DNA of 64,000 nt, from assembly GCA_030734395.1 (NCBI GenBank), contig JAUZTG010000019.1:186001-250000 (forward strand), given 5' to 3'. The DNA is from Sarocladium kiliense. Taxonomy: Eukaryota; Ascomycota; Sordariomycetes; Hypocreales; Sarocladiaceae. Positions 31,104-42,074 of this stretch are shown piece after piece. Numbering within the stretch: position 1 is the stretch's first letter; each line of letters starts with the position of its first letter. Under the pieces are notes generated by a model. That model did not search any database and was not told the DNA's origin. It was given only the letters and a program-made list of their open reading frames with translations. The translations under genes were made by a program, and so were the position numbers.

Positions 31104-32603
31104 CTTGAGGAGCTGGGCTTGACTGAGACTGGTGATAGGCTGGATGTTTTACAGCGCTGAGAAGCCGCGGTCGTGACTGCTTCGAAATACGATTCCTACT
31201 TGGATCATCGGCCCTCTTTATACACAGAAGTAGACGGCAGGAATACTGATAGATCAACCATGCAGATTAGTCGAAACCATCTGCTTAGCCAAGTTCCGAG
31301 TGTCAGGGTCCTCATCTAATCCCGAATCCTTCAATCTGTAAGATTATCCCTTGAGCTTTCGCGATCCCCTAGTACAAACGATGTCAACAGCCTGAATTAT
31401 GACCTTTCCTGTGTGACAGGGTGGTTCGTGAGACGGGCTGTGAAGCTATCGCCAAGCTTCATTTCCACAACCGACGTCAATCGCCACAAACCGTCGGATC
31501 CTCCTGACTTGGCATAACTCCAGTGCGTGAGCGCGATAGACAAGTTGAAACACACCAGGTAATAATAGCCTTGGAAGACATCACAAAACGAATAATACAT
31601 CCTCATCTAGAAGGAAAGCCAAGAATACTCCTAGGTTGCCGAGCACCGCCGCCGCTTTCTGGTGCCTCAGAGGAACCCGCATTTATGATCTACATCCGCT
31701 CACGCTCACAAACGCGAAGCCAAGAATGTGAGTCCATGGAAGGATATATCTCGACGTCATTTACGGTAAATAGTCGCCGAATACGTACGGTCGAGCATGT
31801 TGTTCATAATCACAGTAGTAAAACTCTCGGTCTTTACGATATTGTCGTTGGTGCAAGTGCAACGACCTGCAAGAATACATCATCTTATAACTTATTAAGC
31901 TTATATTGTTGAGCCAGTGCAAAGTGTTTGGTATAAAGGCGAGAAACAGTCGCTTCTATTCACTTTCAGCCAATTCTCACCGGTCTCGAGTGATTGATCT
32001 GTGATGAGGAGGCAGGGAAGGTTATCCAACTGCCTATGTCCGCAAACCATTGTGCATTGAGGGATCGGCTCAGACCTAGCTACCAACATCGACTTGCCTC
32101 CTCGTCACAACCATTTTGCTAGAGCGTGAGCAGTTTGTTGAAGGTGTTGGCTGACGAAATCGCTGTGGGAGGAAACCAGCCTGGAAATCTATAGGCTGGC
32201 AATTCAGCTTATCCAGGCAACTCAACCTTACCTAGGAAGCGTGTGCCACTTCCCGACAGCGAGTCGGTGGCCGCATGAGATATCAGAGAACATCAGGGCC
32301 TTTTAGCCGCTCCCAAGGCAGCTTTCTACGTTCTATAATCGATCATTTCTTAAAATTTACCACACCAACTTGGGAGGAAGCTGGGAGGCTCTAGTACCCG
32401 AGCGAGAAACACCATTGCAATGGGTGGGGAAGTGAGACCTACGGGCGCTACAAGCACTAACGAGAAGTGGAAAGATAAGCGTGGCAGTACATGGTCCCTA
32501 CACGAAGGCCGAGGAAGCCTACAACTCCCTACCTACACCTTCTCCTAGAATTTGCCAACTTGCGTACATCACGGCGAGAGGAGACTGAGAATATACTCAT
32601 ACC
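31104..32603. other. Intergenic between divergent genes, no gene seen
   Basis: About 1.5 kb separates the secreted-protein gene and the Zn2Cys6 regulator. A 129-codon frame from 31523 has no motif. Apart from the TATA-like box near 31216 I see no defined element. Confidence 0.4.
31216..31222 (-). promoter_or_regulatory. TATA-like box upstream of secreted-protein gene
   Basis: On the minus strand this reads TATAAAG, about 115 bp before the start codon at 31103, a normal spacing for a fungal core promoter with a leader. Confidence 0.45.
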
Positions 32604-34481
32604 ATGGAGAAGAAGCTCAAGAGAGTCTCAAAAGCCTGCGATTTCTGCCACAAAAGGGCCCGCAAATGTCGGTCAGCGGTAGACGCCAGCCCGGGGACGC
32701 GCCCATGCCTAACCTGCATCGAGCATGATGTGACCTGCACATGGACCCGGATAACGGCGAAGCGAGGTGTCAAGCCTCAATCGGGCAGGTCATTCAGGCG
32801 TGCTGGACCTCGCGCCTCTGAGGATCGTTCATGGACGTATAATGAGCGGCGTCATGGCTCAAGGGACTCAATCCGCACTCTCTTGGACACCTTTTTCGAA
32901 ACCGTGTACCCCGTGTATGCTCGGCTTCCCGCCCTTTGTCAGATTATCATGTGCTGATCCTGGCTTTCTTCTCTAGATTTCCAATATGTGATAAGCAGAC
33001 ACTTCTTCTTGAGTGGGACAGATCTAGTCTCTCCTCGGACCGATCCTCCTTCTCCCAGCTGATGGCCATCTGTGCTCTCAGCTTGTCTCACATCAAGGAC
33101 GGTGCGGTCCTGAAGTCCCAAGGGGAGACATGCGCCGCGAATGTTCCAACTACAGAGCTATCGATATTTATAGAAGAAGCCGAGCAAAGTATCCCGTCAG
33201 ACATACGTGGTCCCGAGACCTTTGCTTATCTCCCGACCATTGCATCCCTCGTACTGGTCGCCTTCCAAACCAAGCACTCCTCGCTTCACCACCACTTCCT
33301 GGGTCTCTATCACCGGCTCTTAGCGGAGCAGAATCTGCACGAGGAGTCAAATTGGCCAGCGTCGCTCACAGACTCACAGAGGCAAACATACCGACACATC
33401 TTCTGGTCTATGTATCGACTAGAAGTCCACTCAGCCTTGGTTATGGGCCATGTCATTCGTTGCCCTGAGCAGCAGACCATGGTCAAATACCCTGGCAATG
33501 GGTTTGAAGGCTCACAGCTCAGCGGCACTAGCTGGCTCATTGGTTGGAACTTTGTGACAGATCTCTACCGGACACTTGAACACGTTATAACCTCCTACCG
33601 AGCTCGAAGGGCCGGCAGAAAGATTTCGGACTGTTACAGCTCTAGTCTTCTCCCCCGACAATCTCCGGTTCTGGACACCGAGATGATCATGTCAGATCTC
33701 CAAGCTGGGTTGGACTCGCTTCCACAACATCTATTAACAGCCCTCCTACCTTCTGCCGATGCCGAAGCGAATCTGTGTGGGTTCCAAGTTGCCAACATTG
33801 TCTGTACAAGCCAGGCAAGTTTACCCATCTGATAGAAGACCGTCATACAATATCCGTGAACCGTCTACTGACAACTTTCTCAGCTGTTGAGAACTTTGTG
33901 TTTTGCCTGTGACCCCATGACCTTTACCTCTGCCTGCACGGCAGCTCACCAAATGATCGACAGCATCTCACAGGTCCCCAGTGCATATCTACGAGCGATT
34001 GGCTCTTGCATGGTAAATATTGTGAATCATTGTTGTGTTAGTAAGTGCCTCGTTTTGCTGACTCATGTGTCTGCACAATTGCAGTTTCAGGAACTGTCAG
34101 GAGTCGGACATCTGCTGAGCGGGTTCATCGGTCGCCCTCTACGCTGGACTGAGTATCAGGAGCTCCGTAAGTTGATGTAAGTCGCGCTTCCCCTGGGACT
34201 TTGTCTGTTGTTTTGTACTCAGTTTATTTAATAGTGTCTCAATGTCTACATTTCTAAGAGAAATGGACAATTCAACAGCACGTACGGCAAGCCTCTTGCT
34301 CTCACAACACGTTACTCGCATCGACATACATATCGAACAGATGCGGGCTACTTTACTGGATGATTTTATACCTCAACAAGACAGCTCTTCTCTAATCCCA
34401 TCACTCGACTTTCTACAGACATTTCCGTGGTTGGAAACTATAAACATGGACGATCTGGAAGATCTAGGTCTAATTCCCTAA
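32604..34481 (+). CDS. Zn2Cys6 transcription factor of the racemase/permease/oxygenase locus
   Basis: Five exons (32604-32914, 32977-33814, 33884-34012, 34085-34176, 34223-34481) give 542 residues. The zinc cluster is complete at residues 12-42, with spacing Cys-X2-Cys-X6-Cys-X12-Cys-X2-Cys-X6-Cys (CDFCHKRARKC then CLTCIEHDVTC). The first intron junction restores ETVYPVFPICDKQTLLLEWDR, the start of the fungal-specific transcription factor domain. The domain continues with HIFWSMYRLEVHSALVMG. The second intron uses a GC donor (GCAAGT), the accepted minor class; the others are GT-AG. For the last intron a second acceptor at 34234 would also keep the frame. It is convergent with the racemase gene and their ends overlap by 4 bp. 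It probably regulates the neighbouring racemase, permease and oxygenase genes, by position only. Confidence 0.88.
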
Positions 34482-35206
34482 GCTAAGCCTTGGCACATCA
34501 AATCCTTGGCCACGGAACCTTTGGCATTCGAACCGCCAGCCAAGATCACAATACCTGCTTCCACACCATCGATAACACAAACTTGAGGTGGCAGAACAGC
34601 CTGAATGGTGCTCTGCAGATTGGCCATTCCAGCACATCCTAGGATGATACTAGTAGCACCAGCATCGAGAAGTTCCTGCGTCGACTGTCGGAATGTCTCC
34701 ACGACATGACACTCTGGAAGGCTCTCCAGCTTCAATACGCCCAGTTGTGTGGCCCGGACCCCTACGCAATGGGCTCCATAGCCTAACTCTTGTACCGACT
34801 TCTGCAAGACTGGCTCCCAGGCAGCTGTCGTGGTTACAATCCCAAACCGCTCATTCACGGTCTCTCTGGGTGATACGGCCATTTCAAGCGCGGCTTGGAA
34901 GATGGATGTTACCGGCGTACTCGTCCGTTGTCGAAGGGCGTACACCAGAGGGTGATCTGAGAAGCAGCAAACAAGAATGCCGTCGAACTGGTGGGTTGCG
35001 AGAAGCTCGATGACTCGGGGCAGGGTGGCTACAGAAGATAAAACTGCTTGCTCATGGTTTTCGATACATGGTGGACAAGACTCTAGCCCACTGCCGTCTA
35101 TGAATTCGAGCTGAACCTGCGATGTTGATGGGTAGATCGCTCTCAGGCTTCGTGTTATTCCCGTTGTCGAGATAGGAATGATACAGAGGAGCTTCTTGGA
35201 AGACAT
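34478..35206 (-). CDS. dcg1: Asp/Glu/hydantoin racemase family protein (DCG1-like)
   Basis: A single exon of 242 residues, full length for the family. Both catalytic thiols are in place: a Cys in GILVCCFSDHPL near residue 80 and a second in IILGCAGMA near 190, the two-base racemase arrangement. The N-terminal strand (LLCIIPISTTGITRSL) has the Asn/Thr turn expected of the substrate pocket, though as IS-TT rather than the more common NPNTS. Family members racemise hydantoins, allantoin or acidic amino acids; yeast DCG1 is under nitrogen control with allantoin genes. It would be cytosolic. It lies between its presumed regulator (3' ends overlap by 4 bp) and the NCS1 permease in the same orientation 434 bp upstream, supporting a joint role in using a cyclic ureide or pyrimidine product. 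Confidence 0.85.
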   Translation of the reverse strand: MSSKKLLCIIPISTTGITRSLRAIYPSTSQVQLEFIDGSGLESCPPCIENHEQAVLSSVATLPRVIELLATHQFDGILVCCFSDHPLVYALRQRTSTPVTSIFQAALEMAVSPRETVNERFGIVTTTAAWEPVLQKSVQELGYGAHCVGVRATQLGVLKLESLPECHVVETFRQSTQELLDAGATSIILGCAGMANLQSTIQAVLPPQVCVIDGVEAGIVILAGGSNAKGSVAKDLMCQGLA

Positions 35207-35639
35207 TTGGCTTGGTGGCTTGGGGACTCTGTAGAATCAGCCTGTCGGTTTTGCTGCATTCTGATACATTGGTCGTGATTCTATGATTGTGTCGCTAGCT
35301 TATAAGTCTTGGGCTTATCATGCTGACGGGAGGGCTATTTACCAATTTTACCGCCATTCGAGACGCTTGCTTCGGGATATCTCGACGTAGGAAGTACCAC
35401 ATGCCTGTAGTAGCAAGAAAAATTCTAGTTCGCATTGAATAAAACAACAAAATCTATTCGAGAACTTATTGAATTGTCTCTTCTCTTAACTGCTGCTAAT
35501 CATACGAGTATCGCGCTTCATACGTCTTACCTCACTGTACTAACCAGGAGGACAATACTTCAGATAAGATAGTGAAAGGTGAAGAACTAGATTGTGCACA
35601 CACTCCGAAATTCTCACAATATGCTGTAGTACTAGAACC
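35207..35639. other. Promoter of racemase gene and 3' flank of permease gene
   Basis: This 433-bp AT-leaning spacer lies between two minus-strand genes. It should contain the permease terminator and the racemase promoter. No motif is clear enough to claim. Confidence 0.4.
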
Positions 35640-37337
35640 TTAAACGATCTGCTTCACCACCATCTCGTCAGCCAAGTATGTCGTATCCTTCTCAGCTAGA
35701 CTACCATTCCCGAGCATTTCCTCAGCTTCCAGCACAGGACTAGAGCCATCTGCCAGTCCGAAGGTATCGAAATAGTCTTGATCATCAATGGCCTCGGGAT
35801 CCGACACAGGGTACATAAGATTAAGGGCATAGTAAAAGAACATGGCGAGCAGGCATCCGATGGGCCAGGACATGTAGTATAGGTGCGACCACCCATTCCA
35901 AACTGCTGTGGGATCCTGGACTCGGCGGACGAAGCCAGGGAGAAGTAGCCAAGTTGACGCAACCCAGGCTACAGCGGTACGCCAATTGATACCATTCCAG
36001 TACCAATAGTTACTCGTACTCGATGCGTCGTACAGACCAGTAAGCTTGAGCCGCCGTTCTCGGACCACGTAGTAGTCAGAGAACATGACACCCGTCATGG
36101 AGCCCAGAAAGACGCCATAACCGCCCATAACTGTCAGGAAGTTGCTTGCGCCATTCATGAGTTCCCAAGGCTGCATGATGAATGCGAAACCAGCGGTGAG
36201 GTAGCCTCCACGACGGAGGTTGAAGTACCGCGGCAGCAACGCCGATAGATCGATCCCGTTCGAAAGCGCGTTCTCAGCAACGGAGATACCGAATTGAGCC
36301 ACGATAAAGGCCAAACTAGCGAAAGCCACGGCAGCTCGTGCGCGAGGTGAGTCCTCGAAATGCGACTGCAGAGCGCTCAGCATACGGTAGGGCTCCCACA
36401 GCAACGTGCCGTTGGTTTCGGGGAACAGCTTAGAAGCGCAGGATGTGCACACTATCCCGATTAAGGCGACAGTGACGGTGCTAAGGGGAACGAATAGCAA
36501 TTGTGACAGGAATTGGTCGCCCGGACGGCGGGCAAACCGGGTGAAGTCGGACTGGCTGAAGATGTGTGTGCTGATGCTGCTGATGTTGGTGCAGATGCCG
36601 AGTACCAGCATCCAGCCAAGATGACTCCCCTTGGCTTGCTCTACACCGGCTACTGAGATGTCGGTGAGCAAAGGGCCGGCTCCATGGGCTTGGGTGGTGC
36701 ACCATATTAGGAGAGCGAAGACGGTGGGCGCAACGGTGCAAGCAGCGATAGCGAAGGGGACTTTGTACTTCTCCGGTGGCAGCCAGATGAGCGGAAGGCA
36801 TAAGAACCAGAAGATGATGAACGCAGTGAAGTCTCCAGTGTTCATTGTGCCATTGGCCAGAGGCGTGTCAAGATTTCTGAAGGAAGGCCAGAGAGCGGTA
36901 ATGAATGTCTTGGTGCACTGGCCTCCCCACCAGATCTGTGTCGAGTACCAGATGAATGAGAGCATGATGCGCTGCACGATTGGGAACAGCGCACCATACA
37001 TCCCCCATGAAGCCTTCTGTAGGATAGAAAACCCAATGTGCCATTTAGCCCCGGGCGCGCCGGTCAGAACGCAGATAATGCCGACGAGGGTGTTGCCAAT
37101 GATGACGGTCAGCATGGCCTGCCAAACGTTGAGGCCGAGGGCGATGACGGAGGATCCTGTGATCCAACCGCCGACATTGAATGAACCGGTGACGACCCAG
37201 AGACCGACGAACTCCCAGGGACCGTAGGTTCGTCTCTCTAGGGGAAGTGGCCGGGTGTCGCGGTTCATGTACGCCTCGGTTTGTACATCCGTTTCTCGAG
37301 GGACCTCGAGGCGCTTGAGGAGAGTGCGCGCAGTCAT
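35640..37337 (-). CDS. NCS1-family nucleobase/allantoin permease
   Basis: A single exon of 565 residues; the start is the ATG at 37337, since codons further upstream offer no ATG. About twelve membrane segments lie between a polar N-terminus and an acidic C-terminal tail (DPEAIDDQDYFDTFG). NCS1 signatures are visible: GPWEFVGLWVVTGSFNVGGW in the first helix, then SWGMYGALFPIVQRI, a SDFTRFARRPGDQ loop, and GVFLGSMTGVMFSDYYVVR near the end. NCS1 proteins import uracil, uridine, allantoin, cytosine-type bases, thiamine or hydantoins with protons or sodium across the plasma membrane. I cannot assign the substrate. It shares a 486-bp promoter region with the divergent oxygenase gene and is in tandem with the racemase gene, suggesting that it imports the compound those enzymes process. 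Confidence 0.92.
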   Translation of the reverse strand: MTARTLLKRLEVPRETDVQTEAYMNRDTRPLPLERRTYGPWEFVGLWVVTGSFNVGGWITGSSVIALGLNVWQAMLTVIIGNTLVGIICVLTGAPGAKWHIGFSILQKASWGMYGALFPIVQRIMLSFIWYSTQIWWGGQCTKTFITALWPSFRNLDTPLANGTMNTGDFTAFIIFWFLCLPLIWLPPEKYKVPFAIAACTVAPTVFALLIWCTTQAHGAGPLLTDISVAGVEQAKGSHLGWMLVLGICTNISSISTHIFSQSDFTRFARRPGDQFLSQLLFVPLSTVTVALIGIVCTSCASKLFPETNGTLLWEPYRMLSALQSHFEDSPRARAAVAFASLAFIVAQFGISVAENALSNGIDLSALLPRYFNLRRGGYLTAGFAFIMQPWELMNGASNFLTVMGGYGVFLGSMTGVMFSDYYVVRERRLKLTGLYDASSTSNYWYWNGINWRTAVAWVASTWLLLPGFVRRVQDPTAVWNGWSHLYYMSWPIGCLLAMFFYYALNLMYPVSDPEAIDDQDYFDTFGLADGSSPVLEAEEMLGNGSLAEKDTTYLADEMVVKQIV

Positions 37338-37823
37338 GGTTCCAGACTTGGGACTTGTGAAGTGATAATGCAAGATGCTGAGATGGAGACTGCCTACTGA
37401 TGCGAGAAATCTTCATGTCAGCACATACTGGTAAGGAACATGTCCCTAGGCGACGTTTTATGGTCATCCTCCTCTCCGCTCAACAACTATAATACACCCT
37501 CGTTCTCGATCTTCTCTTATCGTCGGTACCTATAGCGTTTAAATACGGGGAAATTCTGCCGCCAGCCCATTCGTCAATTGGCGGCAGGATGACCAACCAT
37601 TATTCCTATCAGGACATAGTCGTATCTGATTGTTAATGGTAGCAAGTGGTGCATATCAGCTATCGGCCAATACAGAGCTTGGGGCAATTTAGCAGTTTAA
37701 CCGCCTCGTTACCACAACGGGCCTAGACTAATGGCTGGAAGACAAGGCCGACACTACAAAAGAGGCCCTAATATTGACAACGACGACGACAACAAGTGAT
37801 TGAAACTGTAAACACCGGTTCCT
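37338..37823. promoter_or_regulatory. Bidirectional promoter region, permease/oxygenase
   Basis: This 486-bp spacer separates the two divergent genes. It contains three HGATAR-type sites read on the minus strand (37517-37522 CGATAA, 37606-37611 TGATAG, 37660-37665 CGATAG), the kind bound by GATA factors of nitrogen metabolite control. Chance alone would give one or two in this length, so the evidence is weak but fits a nitrogen-source locus. Confidence 0.4.
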
Positions 37824-39087
37824 ATGGCTCATACGCGAAAGCAAGCCCGTACTATCATGGCTGCCCTACCAATCATTGATCTCAGCGCAATCTCTGAGGC
37901 GCAACTTGCCTCGGAACTTATACGAGTTGGGAATGACCCGGGCTTCTTCTATGTCACCGGCCACGGAATAGCTCCAGGCCCTGCCTTCACGTTGGCAAAG
38001 GAGTTCTTTAAATCCTCCGAATCTCAGAAGATGAAGTATCGCAATGGGAGTGGAGATTTGGTAAGACCCTTGAGTAAAAATGTTGTTCTACAGGAATGCT
38101 AATCCCTGGACCCAAGGGCTATACAGGCATGAGAGAAGAATCGTGCGTATACCGCTTCACATCCTTTCCTGAAGCATCACTGTCTCTCATTACAATGAGA
38201 CTATCTCATCCTGGATCATCATCTCACATTTCCTGCGGCCTCAGCCTGGCTAACAACAAAACTTGTCATAGTCTCGCAGCCATGGGCCCGGGTGATCTCA
38301 AGGAGTCTTTCTACTTGTGCAATCCATCCCAAACAAGCTCGCAGGAGTTGCATCCAGTCTTAGAGAGCGGGAGAGATCAGCTGGCTGAATTCTTCAGTGG
38401 AACCCAAGCCCTCGCTAATCGTCTCTTGAGGGCAATGGAGATTGGGCTCAACGTGTGACACCTTTCCCCCACGAACCCCGCCCCGACAACCCGGGATTGA
38501 TCAATGAGACTAACACAAAAGATGACATGTTGCAGATTCCAGAAGGCGTTTTAACTCAGGCTCACACCGGAGAGTCATGCCGTATGAGACTCATCAACTA
38601 CCCGGCCACAACGACGTCGGGGCTCAGTGGTTCGGCAAATGACATCAGAGCTGGTGAACATACCGACTACGGGTCTCTAACTCTTCTCTATCGCGAGCCC
38701 TCAGATCAAGGTGGTCTACAAGTCCGCTGGGGTGGGTCATGGAAAGACGTGCCCTGCTTCGACGACGCCATCGTCGTGAACATTGGTGATGCCCTAGAGT
38801 TCTGGACGGCCGGCCGGCTGCGCTCCACCGTCCATCGTGTGGCGTTTCCTCGGTCGGCCAGCGAGAATGTTGGGCGCCTGAGTATCCCGGTGTTTATTCA
38901 GCCGGATCGCGAGGTCCTGCTCTCACCGCTGATGGCTGGTGGTGGTACAGGACCGGCCGCGGGCAATGAGGATATGATGAGGAAGTTCAATGAGGTTCTG
39001 GAAAGGAAAGGATACCAAAGTGCTAAGCCGGTGAGAAGCTGGGAGCATTTGCAGTCGAGAATCCAGGCGACTTATAAAGTTGCTTGA
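37824..39087 (+). CDS. 2-oxoglutarate/Fe(II) oxygenase, isopenicillin N synthase-like
   Basis: Four exons (37824-38060, 38117-38142, 38272-38452, 38536-39087) give 331 residues; an internal ATG at 37857 (MAALPIIDLS) would also serve and may be the true start. The N-terminal domain has PIIDLS and GFFYVTGHGI. The double-stranded beta-helix has the iron ligands His 190 and Asp 192 (GEHTDYGSLTLL) and His 248 (STVHRV), and the co-substrate motif Arg 262-X-Ser 264 (GRLSIPVF). Exon 2 is only 26 nt. The family hydroxylates small molecules using 2-oxoglutarate and oxygen; it includes thymine 7-hydroxylase, which has about the same length. Next to an NCS1 permease and a hydantoin-type racemase, a pyrimidine or hydantoin hydroxylase is a reasonable guess but is not shown by the sequence. 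Confidence 0.87.
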
Positions 39088-39567
39088 GTAGGTCAGATGA
39101 TTCAACACATGCAGCTATATCCGTCAGCCCTGCTCCGCCATTTAGGGCCCATTTCCCCCATGGTATGATATGCCTAGGTGCTATTACTTTGTAAAAACCC
39201 CAAAATCAGTGAAAATGGCGTTAAAACCTGTCCAGACTTCTCCTAGGTTGCCATACAGTAGGTAGATTCAGCAGGTCAAGGAAGTCTGTGAAACGATGAT
39301 TGATCTACGAGATTACCTTTTAAGGATAGCAGTTCGGTCCATTGACCCATCACATGTCAGGCAATCTTCGTGGAGCTCCAATACCGCGGGCCGCTACCTA
39401 TAGTACATCAAAGCACACTATTATCACGGTAGAGTCGCATCATATAGGTCGGCCAGCTATAATCATTGAGCTGATTAAAAGATGGGATTCACCACCGTCC
39501 CGCACTGGCCAGGCGCGATGACTTACATCATTCTTACATCCAGTCGCATAGTTTATGCGGTCCTCAC
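39088..39567. other. Intergenic, no gene seen
   Basis: 3' flank of the oxygenase gene and promoter of the mannanase gene. Nothing else is recognisable. Confidence 0.4.
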
Positions 39568-40951
39568 ATGATGCGACTCATTTTCCTGGCGATAACGTCT
39601 TGTTTGCTTGTTCCCGCGGCCGGCGTTGTCGTGCCAAACGTCCAGCCAACTGAGCCTCGAGCTCTTAACGTGGGAGATGGAGCAACAAGCTCTTTGACAG
39701 CTCGCGCTGTTGCGGCGGGCTTCGCTACCACCAATGGCTCCAACTTCGTGGTCGACGGCAAGACGCAGTATCTGGCTGGCACAAATGCCTACTGGCTCCC
39801 GTTCCTCATGAACAACGCGGATGTCGACCTTGCACTAGACCAGCTCTCTACTTCTGGAATCAAGGTACTCCGAGTCTGGGGTTTCAATGATGTGACTGCG
39901 ATCCCTTCCGACCCCAACACAGTCTGGTTCCAGTACCTGTCGGCTTCGGGCTCTGTCATCAACACGGGCGCAAACGGGCTGCAGCGCCTTGACTACGTAG
40001 TCACTGCAGCGGAGCAGCGAGGCATCAAGCTGATCATACCCTTTGTGAACAACTGGCAAGACTACGGCGGCATCCCGGCGTACACGTCGGCCTTTGGATC
40101 CGGCGGCTCGACCTGGTACAAGCATGACAAAGCCCAGCTGCAGTACCGGCTATATATCAGCACACTCGTGACACGATACGCCGCATCTCCAGCCATATTT
40201 GCGTGGGAATTGGCTAATGAGCCCCGCTGTATGTTCTGCAGCACCGACGACATCTTCAACTGGGCCACCAGCACCTCTACCTACATCAAGTCGCTCGATC
40301 CATACCACATGGTGGCTCTGGGCGATGAGGGTTTCGGCCTCAACGGGGCCGCATGGCTGCCATACTGGCTCATTTACGGCACGGACTACTGGCGCAATCT
40401 CCAGATTAAGACTCTCGACTTTGGCACGTTCCATCTATACCCATCAACATGTGAGTATCATGTTCCCATGGTACTGGACTCAAGGCCAAGACACAGCGCG
40501 CGCTAAGAAAGCTCGCCCATGCCTAAGATGGCCTCTCTCAACTTCCTGTACTGACAATAGTTTGACCAGGGGCCGTTCCGCTCAGCTTTGTCGGTACATG
40601 GATTTCTTCCCACGCAGAACGATGTAGGTACGCGGGGAAACCGTGCTACTTTGAAGAATGTAAGCCTGAATATGCCCTACTATGTTGTAGCTGACTACTT
40701 GAGCACTTATTAACGATGGAACCTTACTAGATGGTGTTCCTTCCTCCAGTGGGCACTGTTCTGTCCTTTCTGGGTGGCAAAAGACGGCTCTTACGACGCC
40801 CGGCATAGCTGGTGATGGGTTTTGGCAATTTGGCACGAAGCTTAGTAGCGGATTGACGCATGACGATACTTTTACCATCTACCACGACACAGACGAGTGG
40901 ACGTGTCTAGTCACTGAACATGTGGCAAATATCGAAGCTGCAGCTAACTGA
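39568..40951 (+). CDS. Secreted GH5 endo-1,4-beta-mannanase
   Basis: Three exons (39568-40450, 40570-40659, 40731-40951) give 397 residues. Residues 1-19 are a signal peptide (MMRLIFLAITSCLLVPAAG), followed by a short linker. The catalytic domain begins near GSNFVVDGKTQYLAGTNAYWL and has LRVWGFND, then WELANEPRC with the acid/base Glu 218, and FEEYG (residues 322-326), formed across the last intron, with the nucleophile. The end (DGFWQFGTKL, then TIYHDTDEWTCLVTEH) is typical of fungal mannanases. It would cleave the mannan backbone of plant hemicellulose outside the cell. No carbohydrate-binding module is present, unlike several fungal relatives. Splicing is needed to recover the last quarter, and all junctions are GT-AG. 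Confidence 0.92.
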
Positions 40952-42074
40952 GCTCTAATTGACACGACTTGTCTTCTCTACGTGGGAAGTTCTACGCCCT
41001 TGGGCGAAACCACTGGACGCTCGGCTTCGTGCGAGTAGCATGAAGGAGGTCACTTTTGTTCCAGAAAACGATGACAACTCGCTCCCTTCAGAGGAGGGGA
41101 TCTGTTTCTCGGAACGATTTCCGGCTCTCGTTCGTGTTTTTTTGCCTGGGCAAGTGCTCCCGCGTTACTGTGACCTTCTTGTTTGCAGCTGCCAATTAGA
41201 AACACTACTCCTGCCTGATGCACTCCCTCATCTGAATGCGTGAGGTCAAAAAAGCAACACGATCGTTGATGATTCTAAGGACTCAGCATATATAGCAGTG
41301 TGATCCAGGAGTATCCCGCAAATATCCTCAGAAATTCTGAAGTACTAACGCTTTATGCTGCGCATTTGACCAATCCAGCAAGGCGAAGCGCCGCCGCCAC
41401 CCCGCGCTATCCACCAACACGAACGCTCGTTTCAAAGCCCTTGGAGACTGCTGTGCCTCTAGCGACTCGAGTGTAGTCCTTCGAGTTACGCTTTGAAGCG
41501 ACAGACGTCCACACCACGGAGAGCGGGTGCGCAAGCTGCCGTCCGTATAGAGGTTGCCTGACCCCGGGCCTCCTCTATCTCCTGTTGATGGTGATGGCGA
41601 TGGTGATCTCATTCTTCTGTTCTCTCCTGTCCTGGTCTCAGGCCAAGGCATTGCGAGCGAGCTGGCTAGCATCCTCGTAACAACGCCCTTCTACCTGGCC
41701 TGTGGAGGCCCAATCTCACAAGATCTCTCTGATTCACGATTTGCTTCCCATCCACTACACAGCTGAGTGCTATGACAACTTACATGTTTAGAAGCTGTGG
41801 AATCATCATAATTCACACATAATTCACAACGAGCGTCTCTTTTCAAGGCCCCAAGCAATTTCATTCCTGGAATGTAGGTAGGCATTGGAATCCAGAGCTA
41901 CCATCATTATCAAATCCAAGGTACTTGATATAGGGTATAATCCGTCACTGCATGGCACCTCTGCGGGAGTGCGCCGCTTGCTTACCCGCTCCCAATCATC
42001 TCACCGATCTTACCCATCTTGTCTCTCCATTAACTCGAATCATTCCAAAGCTCTGGTCGCTTCAATAACGCACC
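40952..42074. other. Intergenic, no gene seen
   Basis: About 1.1 kb with short frames only. A 114-codon minus frame at 41328-41672 is Arg/Ser-rich without motif. The right end is C/T-rich, as expected before the start at 42075. Confidence 0.4.
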
